Below, one piece after another: positions 52,795 to 61,092 of a stretch of 64,000 bases of DNA (within the stretch, counting starts at the first letter, position 1; each line of letters opens with the position of its first letter). The notes beneath the pieces are model-generated. The model was not told the DNA's origin, made no database searches, and saw nothing but the letters and a program-made list of their open reading frames with translations. The position numbers and the translations under genes are program-made. This DNA is from Mesorhizobium australicum (GTDB lineage: Bacteria > Pseudomonadota > Alphaproteobacteria > Rhizobiales > Rhizobiaceae), in the NCBI RefSeq assembly GCF_900177325.1, contig NZ_FXBL01000004.1, forward strand, positions 4,030,001-4,094,000. The letters run 5' to 3'.

Positions 52795-54042
52795 TCATCC
52801 CGAATGATCAACTTCCACCAGCACCGCGATCCCCTGCCCGCCGCCGATGCAGGCGGATGCGATGCCGTAGCGCAGGCCTGAACGCTTCAGCTCGCGCGCC
52901 ACGGTCGTCGTGATGCGCACGCCGGTCGCGCCGAGCGGATGGCCGATGGCGATCGCGCCGCCGTTGACGTTCGTCTTGTCCTCGTCGAGCCCCAGTTCGC
53001 GGATGCAGGCGAGGATCTGCGCGCCGAAGGCTTCGTTTATCTCGATCCGGTCGATTTGGTCGAGCGAGAGCCCCGTCTCGTCGAGCAGCGCGCGGATCGC
53101 GGGCACCGGTCCGATGCCCATGATGTGCGGCGGCACGCCGACGGTCGCCGCCGCGACGATGCGCGCGAGCGGCGCGGTGCCGGCGCGCTCGGCCGCAGCG
53201 CGCGAGCCGACGATCGCCGCTGCGGCGCCATCCACCACGGCCGATGAATTGCCGCCGGTCTGCACGCCGCCGAAGGCCGGGCGGATCTTCGCCAGCGCCT
53301 CGTAGGGCGAGGGACGGACGTGGCTGTCCTTCGCCACGCTCTCCACGCCGCGCGGCAGCCGGATGCCACGTGCGTTGTAACCGTCCTGCTCGAAAGCCTC
53401 GCTCGTCACCGCGACGATCTCGCCGTCGATGAAGCCGTCGGCCTGGGCCTTCAGCGCACGATTGAAGGAGCGCTCCGCGAAGCGGTCCACCTCCTCGCGG
53501 CTGATCTGGTATTCCCGCGCCAGGTTTTCGGCCGTATCGCCCATGGTGCAGGAGACGGCCGGATCGAGCAGCGCCTCCCACAGGAAATCCTTGAAGGCCA
53601 CCTGCCCCATCTTGAAGCCGTTGCGGTGGGTGTAGGCGGCGACAGGGTTGCGGCTCATCGATTCGGTGCCGACGCAGAGCGCGAGGCCGACGCGCTCTTG
53701 ATCGACCATGTCGGCTGCCTGCACGAGCACCTCGATGCCGGTGCCGCAGATGCGCTGCACCAGATGCGCCGGGCGCTCATAGGGCACGCCTGCATAAAGG
53801 CCGATATGGCGCGGCGTCATGTAGGCGTCGAACGATGCCTGCGCCATCAAGCCGGCGATGGTCGTGCCGATCTCCTTCGGATCGATGCCCGCTTTGTCCA
53901 GCACCGCACGCGCGGCCTTGATGCCGAGGTCGATCGGCGAGATGTCGGCGAAAGCGCCGGTGTAGTCGACGAAGGGCGTGCGCACGCCCTCGATCAGCCA
54001 GGCGTCCTCGAAGCGGTAGCGGAGGCCCTTTTCGGCGGTCAT
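52795..54042 (-). CDS. Acetyl-CoA acyltransferase (thiolase)
   Basis: 415 residues. Active Cys99 is in VQRICGTGIEVL, the catalytic His is in AIGHPLGATGVR, and the second Cys in SACIGGGQGIAV. It follows the feruloyl-CoA synthase gene with a four-base overlap, so it is made with it. In that setting it would cleave an aryl-3-ketopropanoyl-CoA to an aroyl-CoA and acetyl-CoA. General fatty-acid thiolase activity is the alternative. Confidence 0.88.
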   Translation of the reverse strand: MTAEKGLRYRFEDAWLIEGVRTPFVDYTGAFADISPIDLGIKAARAVLDKAGIDPKEIGTTIAGLMAQASFDAYMTPRHIGLYAGVPYERPAHLVQRICGTGIEVLVQAADMVDQERVGLALCVGTESMSRNPVAAYTHRNGFKMGQVAFKDFLWEALLDPAVSCTMGDTAENLAREYQISREEVDRFAERSFNRALKAQADGFIDGEIVAVTSEAFEQDGYNARGIRLPRGVESVAKDSHVRPSPYEALAKIRPAFGGVQTGGNSSAVVDGAAAAIVGSRAAAERAGTAPLARIVAAATVGVPPHIMGIGPVPAIRALLDETGLSLDQIDRIEINEAFGAQILACIRELGLDEDKTNVNGGAIAIGHPLGATGVRITTTVARELKRSGLRYGIASACIGGGQGIAVLVEVDHSG

Positions 54043-55901
54043 GCGGTCTTCCTTGCGACGAGAATGTGAGGTGGCGGCGGTTCGGCGTAGAGATCCTCGA
54101 CCAGCGCGGCACGCGTGGTGATCACGGCGCGCTGGTTGATCGAGCCCTTGTCGGTGATCTCGCTGCGGTCCATCGACGGCGGCGTATCCAGTATCACCGC
54201 TCGGGCGACGAGGTTGGCACTGCCGGTGGACGTCTTCGCCAACGCGTCGAGCCTTTCCTGGAAGAGGTTCCGCAGCACCGGGCTATGCGCAAGGTCGCGC
54301 TCGCTCGCCGTGGCGAGCTCCGGCGCGATCCGGCGCGCGGCGTCCACGTCAAGGAACAGCATCGCGCCGATGTGGTTGCGGTCGAGGCCCGTCAGCACCG
54401 CCTCGCGCACGTAGGGCGCGAAGGCGCGGATGACCGCGCCCTTGACCGCCGCGAGGTTGACCCAGGTGCCGGTCGACAGCTTGAAGTCCTCGGAGACGCG
54501 CCCGTCGAAGAGCAGCCCCTTGTTGACGTCGGCGGGATCGACGAATTTCAGCGCATCGCCGATCCGGTAGAACCCTTCCTCGTCGAAGCATTCGGCCGTC
54601 TTGTCCGGCTGGCGCCAGTAGCCGGGCGTGACGTTCGGACCGCGCAGCCTGAGTTCCAGCTTATCGCCGTCCGGCACCAGCTTCAGCTCGACGCCAGGCG
54701 CCGGCAAGCCAACCTCGCCGGGCCGCTCGACGGCCCAGGTCGTGGTCGACGCGAACGGCGCGGTCTCGGTCGAGCCGTAGCCGGTGATGATCATGACCCG
54801 GCCGCCGGTGGCCTGGCGTGCAATCCGCTCCAGCCCGTCCCACACATGCTGGGCAAGGCCGGCGCCGGCATATTGCATCAGGTTCAGCCGGGCGAAGAAG
54901 CTCTCACGCAGCCGGTCGTTACCCTCCAGGTGTCCGAGCAGCATCTCGTAGCCCTTGGGCACGTTGAAGTAGAGCGTCGGCGACACCTCTTCGAGGTTGC
55001 GCACTGTCTTCAGGATGCCGGCCGGCGTCGGCGCGCCGTCGTCGATGTGGAGCGTGCCGCCATTGGCGAGCGTGATGCCGAAATTGTGGTTGCCGCCCGC
55101 CGTGTGGTTCCACGGCAGCCAGTCGACCATCACCGGCGGCTCGTCCTTAAGGAAGGCGAGCGCGGAGGCGATCATCGCCTGGTTACAGGTCATCATGCGC
55201 TGCGTGTTGATGACCGCCTTCGGCATGCCGGTCGAGCCGGAGGTGAACAGGAACTTCGACACCGTGTCCGGCGTGACCGCCGCGTCGGCCGCCTCCACGA
55301 CTTCGGTGGCTTCGGTCGCCGCCGCGCAGTCGAACATGGTCGCCGGCAGGTCGGGCACGGCGTTTCGGGCGACGAGAAGAGAAATGTCTTCGGACCAGAT
55401 CGCGCGTAGCGCCCTGTCGAATGGCTCGCCCTCGGCGACGAAGACCATTCCCGGCGTCAGCAGCTTCACCAGATAGCGCAGCTTCTGGTGGTCGGTGGAG
55501 ACCAGTGAATAGGCGGGCGACAGCGGCGCAAAGGGAATGCCCGCCATCATCGCGCCGAGCGCCAGCAGGCCGTGCTCGACCGAATTGCCAGACAGGATCA
55601 TCAGCGGACGCTCGGCCGACAGGCCGCTGTCGATGAGGAACTGCGCCAGCGACCGCGCCTTCGCCAGCGCCTGCGCGTAGGTAACGCGCCGCCACTCGCC
55701 CTGCGGGCCCCGATCGGCGAGGAAGACACGATCCGGCTCCGTCCGCGCCCAGTGGCGAAGGAAGTCGATCATCGAGCGGGGATAGGCGTCCAGCCGCGCG
55801 CGCGGGCGGATCAGCAGCGTCCCATCCGCGCGCTTCTCCAGCTCCGCAGCGAGATCGCCCATCCGCACCGGCCGCATGCCGGGCACGTCGACCAGCGGCA
55901 T
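54039..55901 (-). CDS. Feruloyl-CoA synthase-type acyl-CoA ligase
   Basis: 620 residues from ATG 55901, preceded by GGGAGGAGTAGG. The P-loop FLFTSGSTGMPKAVI lies near residue 218, and GYGSTETAPFAST follows. The length and N-terminal block (IDFLRHWARTEPDRVFLADR) match the feruloyl-CoA synthase subfamily of adenylating enzymes. It would activate ferulate, p-coumarate or a related aromatic acid. A MarR-type operator lies 19 bases before the start codon, overlapping the likely promoter. Confidence 0.82.
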   Translation of the reverse strand: MPLVDVPGMRPVRMGDLAAELEKRADGTLLIRPRARLDAYPRSMIDFLRHWARTEPDRVFLADRGPQGEWRRVTYAQALAKARSLAQFLIDSGLSAERPLMILSGNSVEHGLLALGAMMAGIPFAPLSPAYSLVSTDHQKLRYLVKLLTPGMVFVAEGEPFDRALRAIWSEDISLLVARNAVPDLPATMFDCAAATEATEVVEAADAAVTPDTVSKFLFTSGSTGMPKAVINTQRMMTCNQAMIASALAFLKDEPPVMVDWLPWNHTAGGNHNFGITLANGGTLHIDDGAPTPAGILKTVRNLEEVSPTLYFNVPKGYEMLLGHLEGNDRLRESFFARLNLMQYAGAGLAQHVWDGLERIARQATGGRVMIITGYGSTETAPFASTTTWAVERPGEVGLPAPGVELKLVPDGDKLELRLRGPNVTPGYWRQPDKTAECFDEEGFYRIGDALKFVDPADVNKGLLFDGRVSEDFKLSTGTWVNLAAVKGAVIRAFAPYVREAVLTGLDRNHIGAMLFLDVDAARRIAPELATASERDLAHSPVLRNLFQERLDALAKTSTGSANLVARAVILDTPPSMDRSEITDKGSINQRAVITTRAALVEDLYAEPPPPHILVARKTA

Positions 55902-55919
55902 CCTACTCCTCCCAGATAC

Positions 55920-55938
55920 TGTTATCTTGTATAACAAT
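55920..55938. promoter_or_regulatory. MarR-type operator, copy 2
   Basis: TGTTAT, five bases (CTTGT), ATAACAAT, immediately before the feruloyl-CoA synthase gene. Same half-sites as the operator at 50279. Confidence 0.65.
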
Positions 55939-56038
55939 CTTGGGGCAATGGTTCAAGGGCGCATTGCTGCCTGCGGCCGCACCTGGCCAGAGCCGGCCAC
56001 CCTGCACCCGTGCTTCCCACCCGGCGAGGAGCCGAGCC

Positions 56039-56899
56039 CTACTGCCGCAGGCCCAACATCGCCCGCGTCTCGGCGGGCGAGGCGATCTCGCGGCCTGCCT
56101 TGCGCGCGCAGCCGGCGAGCGCCTCGATCAGCTGGCCGTTCCCGGTCGCGCGCGTGCCGTCAGGCAGGTAGAACGTGTCTTCGAGCCCCGTGCGCAGCAT
56201 GCCGCCCAGCTCCGCCGCGCGCTGGTGCACCGGCCAGATCTCCGCCCGGCCGATCAGCGTCGCCTGCCAGCGCGCACCCGTGATCCGGTAGTTCAGCAAC
56301 AGCTCCAGCAGCGCGGCGTCGACCGGCATGCCCGAGGCGACGCCCATGACGAAATTGTACTGCGCCGTCCGCGCCATGCCGTTCGCCACGTACATGCCGA
56401 CCGAGCGGACGATGCCGGTGTCGAAGCACTCGAACTCGGGCAGCGCACCTGCCTCGGCCATCCCATCGAGGAAGGCTTTCACCTTCGCCACCGGATTGTC
56501 GAACAGCATCGGCGGCCAGGCCCACGATCCGTCCACCTTGATCTTGAGGTAGTTCAGGCTGCCCGCATTGCACGCCGCGATCTCCGGCCGCGCCGCGCGG
56601 ATGCAGGCGAGCGGACCCGATATGTCCGTGCCGACAGTGCCGGTCGTCTGATTGATGACGATGCCCGGGCAGGCGTGCCGGATCGCCTCGCAGACGGCCA
56701 CCGCGACCTCCGGCTCCCAGCTTGGCAGGTGGCCCCTGCCGGCACCTTGCTGGCGGAAGTGCACATGGATGATGGATGCACCGGCGTCATAGGCCTCGCG
56801 CGCCGAGGCCGCGCATTGCTCAGGCGTGACAGGGATAGCGTTCTGCAACGGGTCGGTCAGCACGCCGTTCAGCGCACAGGTGAGGATGGCTCTATCCAT
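56039..56899 (-). CDS. Beta-keto acid cleavage enzyme (BKACE, DUF849)
   Basis: 286 residues. The zinc-binding HxH is His45-His47 in ASIIHVHFRQQG, and TCALNGVLTDP at the N-terminus is typical. BKACE enzymes react a beta-keto acid with acetyl-CoA to give acetoacetate and a new acyl-CoA. It is the last gene of the six-gene carboxylase operon, overlapping the biotin carboxylase gene by eight bases. Its specificity (3-keto-5-aminohexanoate, beta-ketoglutarate, dehydrocarnitine or another) cannot be read. Confidence 0.88.
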   Translation of the reverse strand: MDRAILTCALNGVLTDPLQNAIPVTPEQCAASAREAYDAGASIIHVHFRQQGAGRGHLPSWEPEVAVAVCEAIRHACPGIVINQTTGTVGTDISGPLACIRAARPEIAACNAGSLNYLKIKVDGSWAWPPMLFDNPVAKVKAFLDGMAEAGALPEFECFDTGIVRSVGMYVANGMARTAQYNFVMGVASGMPVDAALLELLLNYRITGARWQATLIGRAEIWPVHQRAAELGGMLRTGLEDTFYLPDGTRATGNGQLIEALAGCARKAGREIASPAETRAMLGLRQ

Positions 56900-58901
56900 G
56901 GCCGGGCTCGATCTCCGCGATGAGCTGGCCCGCTGCTACCTGCGCGCCTTCGGCCACGTGCAGCGCGGCGACAATCCCGTCGATGGCCGCGTTGAGCGCG
57001 TTCTCCATCTTCATCGCCTCCACCATCGCCACCATGTCGCCCGCCGCCACCGCCTGCCCCGCGACGACGCCCAGCGCGCGCACCACGCCGGAAACGGGCG
57101 CCACGATGCGACGCGGGTCCTTCGGCGCCGGAGGTCGCACCAGAGGGTCGGGCTCGTGGAAGACGAAGACCGTGCCGTCCCGGTCGAGATGGACGTCGCG
57201 GCCGTCGAACAGGAGACCAGCTCGGCGCGACACGCCGTCCACCGTGAAGACGATTTCGCCATCGCCGAGCCGCGCCGCCTCGATCGCGACCGCTTCTCCG
57301 CCAACGCTCACGCCGGAAAGCCGCCCGCGCTCGAAGCGCACTTCCGTCTCCCGCCGATCCATCCCGCAGGAAAGCGTGATCGGACAATTGGCGGTGCCGG
57401 TGGAACGGAACCAGCTGCCGCCGTCCCGCATCGCCAGCGCCACCGCGGCGACCGCGAAGTCGAGCCCGGCGGGCTGCGACGCGTCGAGAATGGCAGCGCC
57501 CTCGCCGATCCAGCGGTCGATCAGCCCGGTGGTCATGTCGCCCTTGCGGAATGCCTCGCTCGACAGCAGCTCGACCAGGAACCGGCGGTTGGTTGCGATG
57601 CCGAGAAGAGCCGAGCCGCGCAGCGCGGCGACCAGCCGGTCGATCGCCTGCGCCCGGTCCGGCCCGTGCGCAATCACCTTGGCGATCATCGGGTCGTAGA
57701 AGGGCGTCACGACGCCGCCTTCCGCCACGCCACTGTCGATGCGCACGCCTTTGTCCGGCCGCCAGCGCAGGACCCTGCCGCTTTGCGGGCGGAAGCCGTC
57801 ATAGGGGTCCTCGGCATAGAGCCGCGCCTCGATCGCATGGCCGGTGAGGCCTACCTCGTCCTGCGTGGCCGGCAGGGCCTCGCCCGCCGCCACGCGCAGC
57901 TGCCATTCGACAAGATCGAAGCCGGTCACCATCTCGGTCACCGGATGCTCGACCTGCAGGCGGGTGTTCATCTCGAGGAAATGGTAGGTGCCATCCTGCG
58001 CGACGATGAACTCTACCGTCCCGGCGCCCTCATAGCCGACCGCCTTGGCCGCGCGCACGGCGTCCGCGCCCATGGCGAGTCTCAGCGCCGGCGTGACAAA
58101 GGGCGACGGCGCTTCCTCGACGATCTTCTGGTGCCGGCGCTGCGCCGAACAGTCGCGCTCGCCGAGATGAATCGCATTGCCGTGGCGGTCGGCGAAGACC
58201 TGGATCTCGATGTGCCGGGCCTCGATGACGAGTTTCTCGATCAGCACCGACGGGTCGCCTAATGCGTTCTCCGCCTCGCGCCGGGCGCTTTCGAGGGCTG
58301 CCGCGAAATCCCCTGCCCGGTCGACCCGGCGCATGCCGCGCCCGCCGCCGCCCGCGGCGGCCTTAATCAGGACCGAGAAGCCGATCCGCTCCGCCTCCCG
58401 CGCCAGCGCCTGGGGAGACTGGTCCTCGCCTTCGTAGCCCGGCACCACCGGCACGCCGGCCTCGGCCATCAATCGCTTGGCGCGCGCCTTGTCGCCCATG
58501 GCGTGGATCGCCGCCGGCGGCGGGCCGACGAAGACCAGCCCGGCCGCCGCGCAGGCTTCCGCGAATGCCGCATTCTCGGATAGGAAACCGTAGCCCGGAT
58601 GGACCGCGTCGGCACCAGCGGTGCGCGCCGCGTCGATCACCGCGCTCGCGTTCAGATAGGACTCCGCCGGGAGCGCTCCGCCGATCCTGACCGCTTGATC
58701 GGCCAGCCGCACGTGTGGGGCGTCCGCATCCGCGTCGCTGTAGACCGCGACCGTGGCGATCCCCATACGCTTCGCCGTCCGCATGATCCGGCAGGCGATC
58801 TCGCCGCGATTGGCGACGAGGAGGGAGCGGATGTTCGTTCTTCTCCCCGCTTGCGGGGAGAAGGTGGCGGCAGCCGGATGAGGGGCGGCACTTTCGTTCA
58901 T
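56892..58901 (-). CDS. Acyl-CoA carboxylase alpha subunit (biotin carboxylase plus BCCP)
   Basis: 669 residues. The biotin carboxylase domain begins IRSLLVANRGEIACRIMRTA near residue 24 and runs to about 470. The biotinyl domain has the target Lys near residue 630 in MVEAMKMENA. This is the layout of methylcrotonyl- or geranyl-CoA carboxylase alpha (LiuD/AtuF). The first 23 residues are encoded by a palindromic repeat, and the usual start Met before RSLLVANRGE is missing (ATC). The ATG at 58901 overlaps the preceding stop by four bases. Confidence 0.88.
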   Translation of the reverse strand: MNESAAPHPAAATFSPQAGRRTNIRSLLVANRGEIACRIMRTAKRMGIATVAVYSDADADAPHVRLADQAVRIGGALPAESYLNASAVIDAARTAGADAVHPGYGFLSENAAFAEACAAAGLVFVGPPPAAIHAMGDKARAKRLMAEAGVPVVPGYEGEDQSPQALAREAERIGFSVLIKAAAGGGGRGMRRVDRAGDFAAALESARREAENALGDPSVLIEKLVIEARHIEIQVFADRHGNAIHLGERDCSAQRRHQKIVEEAPSPFVTPALRLAMGADAVRAAKAVGYEGAGTVEFIVAQDGTYHFLEMNTRLQVEHPVTEMVTGFDLVEWQLRVAAGEALPATQDEVGLTGHAIEARLYAEDPYDGFRPQSGRVLRWRPDKGVRIDSGVAEGGVVTPFYDPMIAKVIAHGPDRAQAIDRLVAALRGSALLGIATNRRFLVELLSSEAFRKGDMTTGLIDRWIGEGAAILDASQPAGLDFAVAAVALAMRDGGSWFRSTGTANCPITLSCGMDRRETEVRFERGRLSGVSVGGEAVAIEAARLGDGEIVFTVDGVSRRAGLLFDGRDVHLDRDGTVFVFHEPDPLVRPPAPKDPRRIVAPVSGVVRALGVVAGQAVAAGDMVAMVEAMKMENALNAAIDGIVAALHVAEGAQVAAGQLIAEIEPGHG

Positions 58902-58981
58902 GATTCTTGCGCCTTGTGCGCCGTGCGGTCCGGCCCCTCATCCGCCCTTCGGGCACCTTCTCCCCGCAAGCGGGGAGAAGG
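58841..58981. repeat. Palindromic repeat, copy B1, spanning a gene junction
   Basis: Arms 58841-58889 and 58933-58981 are inverted copies with inner CTCCCCGCTTGCGGGGAG hairpins. The element encodes the last 25 or so residues of the crotonase and the first 20 or so of the carboxylase alpha subunit, and its centre carries the ATGA stop/start overlap. A second copy is at 60961-61086. Confidence 0.88.
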
Positions 58982-59773
58982 AGGAGCCCAGATCGGCCGG
59001 CGCTTTTCCAGAAACGCCGCCGTGCCCTCCGCCCCCTCGGCGCTGCGCAGCGCGATTGCGGACAGTTCCGCCGCGCGGTCGATGATGCCGCCGGTCGGCG
59101 CCAGCCGCGCCTCGGCGAGCAGACCCTTGGCGGCGGCAAGCGCGCCGGGCGCGCAGCGCAGGATTTTTCGCACGCAGGCTTCGACCGCCGCATCGAGATC
59201 GTCGGCCACCTCGTGCACCAGACCGAGCGACAGCGCCTCGTCGATGTCGATGAAGCCGCCGATGACGGCGAGCCGCCTGGTCTGGCCGTAGCCGATCCGT
59301 TCGATCAGCGGCGGCAGGATCTGCGCCGGCAGGATGCCGAGACCGGTTTCGGGCAGGCCGAACTTCGCCCCGCGCGACGTGATCGTCACGTCCGACACGC
59401 AGGCGAGCCCGAAGCCGCCGCCGAGGGCCGCGCCCTCGACCGCTGCGACGACGGCGAGGCCCGTGCGCGCGAACTCGGCCAGCATTTCGCCGAAGGCGCG
59501 GTTGACGGCCGCGAACGGATCGGGCCGCCCTTCCACCAGCGGCTCTGCGCGCGCCTTCGCCATGTCGGCGATGTCGCCGCCGGCGCAGAACGTGCCGCCG
59601 GCGCCGCGCAGCACGATCACGCGCACGCTCCCGCCCGCCTCGGCCGCCGCAAGGGCCGCACGCAACTCGCGCACCATCGCCAACGACATGGCGTTCTTCA
59701 CCGCCGGGCGGTTCAACGTCAGCGACAGAACGCCGTCGCTCTCCTCGGCGAGGATGGTCTCGTAATCCGCCAT
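58898..59773 (-). CDS. Enoyl-CoA hydratase (methylglutaconyl-CoA hydratase-like)
   Basis: 291 residues. Oxyanion segments GTFCAGGDIADMAKARAE near residue 60 and EGAALGGGFGLACVSDVTIT near residue 113 define the crotonase fold. The natural end AAFLEKRRPIWA is followed by about 29 extra residues (PSPRLRGEGARRADEG and on) encoded by the repeat. Between carboxylase subunit genes it matches LiuC or AtuE, which hydrate the carboxylated enoyl-CoA. It starts one base into the stop of the acyl-CoA dehydrogenase gene. Confidence 0.85.
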   Translation of the reverse strand: MADYETILAEESDGVLSLTLNRPAVKNAMSLAMVRELRAALAAAEAGGSVRVIVLRGAGGTFCAGGDIADMAKARAEPLVEGRPDPFAAVNRAFGEMLAEFARTGLAVVAAVEGAALGGGFGLACVSDVTITSRGAKFGLPETGLGILPAQILPPLIERIGYGQTRRLAVIGGFIDIDEALSLGLVHEVADDLDAAVEACVRKILRCAPGALAAAKGLLAEARLAPTGGIIDRAAELSAIALRSAEGAEGTAAFLEKRRPIWAPPSPRLRGEGARRADEGPDRTAHKAQES

Positions 59774-60945
59774 CAGTGGGTCTTTGCCGCCTTGTTGCTC
59801 GTTCCGGGCAAGGTGCCCTCCAGCTTGCAGATGATCGACAGCATCACCTCGTCCGCACCGGCGCCGATCGAGACCAGCCGCGTGTCGCGATAGGCGCGGC
59901 TGACGGGATTGTCGGCCGTGAAGCCCATTCCGCCCCAGTATTGCAGACAGGCGTCGGTGAGTTCACGCGCCAGCCGCCCGGTCTTCAGCTTCGCCATCGA
60001 GGCGAGCCGGGTCACGTCGCCGCCGGCGACATACTGTTCCACCGCGCTCCAGGTCAGTGCCCGCAAGAGCTCTACCTCGGTGCGCAACTCGGCCAGCCGG
60101 TAGTGAACCACCTGATTGTCGAGGATGGACTTGCCGAATGCCTGCCGGTCGCGCGCGTAGTCGATGGTGAGATCGATCAACCGGTCGAACCCCTTGATCG
60201 AGCTTGCCGCCGAATAGAGCCGCTCCTCCTGGAACTGCAGCATCTGATAGGTGAAGCCCATCCCCTCCTGGCCGATCAGGTTCGCCTGCGGCACACGCAC
60301 CTCGTCGAAGAAGAGTTGGGCGGTGTCGGAGGAGTGCATGCCGATCTTGTGGATCTTCTGCCTGGTGATGCCCTTGGCATCCATCGGCACGCAGATCAGC
60401 GACTTGTTCTTGTGCGCGGGCCCGTCCGAGGTGTTGGCGAGCAGGCAGCACCAGTCGGCCTTCAGCCCGTTGGTGATCCACATCTTCTGGCCCGTGATGA
60501 CATAGTCGCCGCCGTCCTTGCGCGCCGACGTCTTCGCCGCCGAGACGTCCGAGCCGGCGCCGGGCTCGGAGACGCCGAGGCAGCCGACGACATCGCCCGC
60601 GATCGACGGCGCGAGGAAATTCTTCTTCACGTGGTCGGAGCCGAAGCGGTTCAGCGCCGGCGTGCACATGTCGGTGTGCACCCCGATCGCCATCGGCACG
60701 CCGCCGGCATGGCACAGGCCGAGCTCCTCCGCCATCACCATCGAATAGGAGAAGTCGAGCCCGAGACCGCCATATTCGGTATCGTATTTGATGCCGAGCA
60801 GGCCAAGATCGCCGAGCTTCTTGAACAGCTCGTGCGACGGAAATTCCTCCGCCGCCTCCCATGCGTCGACATGCGGATTGACCTCGGTGTCGACGAACTT
60901 CGCCACCGTGCGGCGGAGGTTCTCGTGTTCGGGTGTGAAGTGCAT
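59773..60945 (-). CDS. Acyl-CoA dehydrogenase (isovaleryl/citronellyl-CoA type)
   Basis: 390 residues. FAD and substrate motifs are GCLGVSEPGAGSDVSA (near 121-136) and YWGGMGFTADNPVSRAYRD near the C-terminus. The C-terminal Glu of medium-chain enzymes (YEGT) is replaced by IGAGADEV. A Glu at 240 or 241 in FQEERLYSAA fits the alternative catalytic base of isovaleryl-CoA dehydrogenase. This points to a branched-chain substrate (LiuA or AtuD-like). A 147-base spacer holding a repeat separates it from the carboxylase beta gene. Confidence 0.87.
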   Translation of the reverse strand: MHFTPEHENLRRTVAKFVDTEVNPHVDAWEAAEEFPSHELFKKLGDLGLLGIKYDTEYGGLGLDFSYSMVMAEELGLCHAGGVPMAIGVHTDMCTPALNRFGSDHVKKNFLAPSIAGDVVGCLGVSEPGAGSDVSAAKTSARKDGGDYVITGQKMWITNGLKADWCCLLANTSDGPAHKNKSLICVPMDAKGITRQKIHKIGMHSSDTAQLFFDEVRVPQANLIGQEGMGFTYQMLQFQEERLYSAASSIKGFDRLIDLTIDYARDRQAFGKSILDNQVVHYRLAELRTEVELLRALTWSAVEQYVAGGDVTRLASMAKLKTGRLARELTDACLQYWGGMGFTADNPVSRAYRDTRLVSIGAGADEVMLSIICKLEGTLPGTSNKAAKTH

Positions 60946-60960
60946 GTGGTTTCTCCCTTT

Positions 60961-61086
60961 CCTTCTCCCCGTTCACGGGGAGAAGGTGGCCCGAAGGGCC
61001 GGATGAGGGGCGGCGCCTTCGTCCTGCAATGTTGTCGCTGCCCCTCACCTGCCTGCCGGCATCCTCTCCCCGTGAACGGGGAGAGG
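60961..61086. repeat. Palindromic repeat, copy B2
   Basis: Inverted arms contain CTCCCCGTTCACGGGGAGAA and its complement (CTCTCCCCGTGAACGGGGAG), with shared GGATGAGGGGCGGC ends. It fills the spacer between the carboxylase beta and acyl-CoA dehydrogenase genes. It is of the same family as copy B1, but lies outside coding sequence. Confidence 0.85.
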
Positions 61087-61092
61087 AACGCC

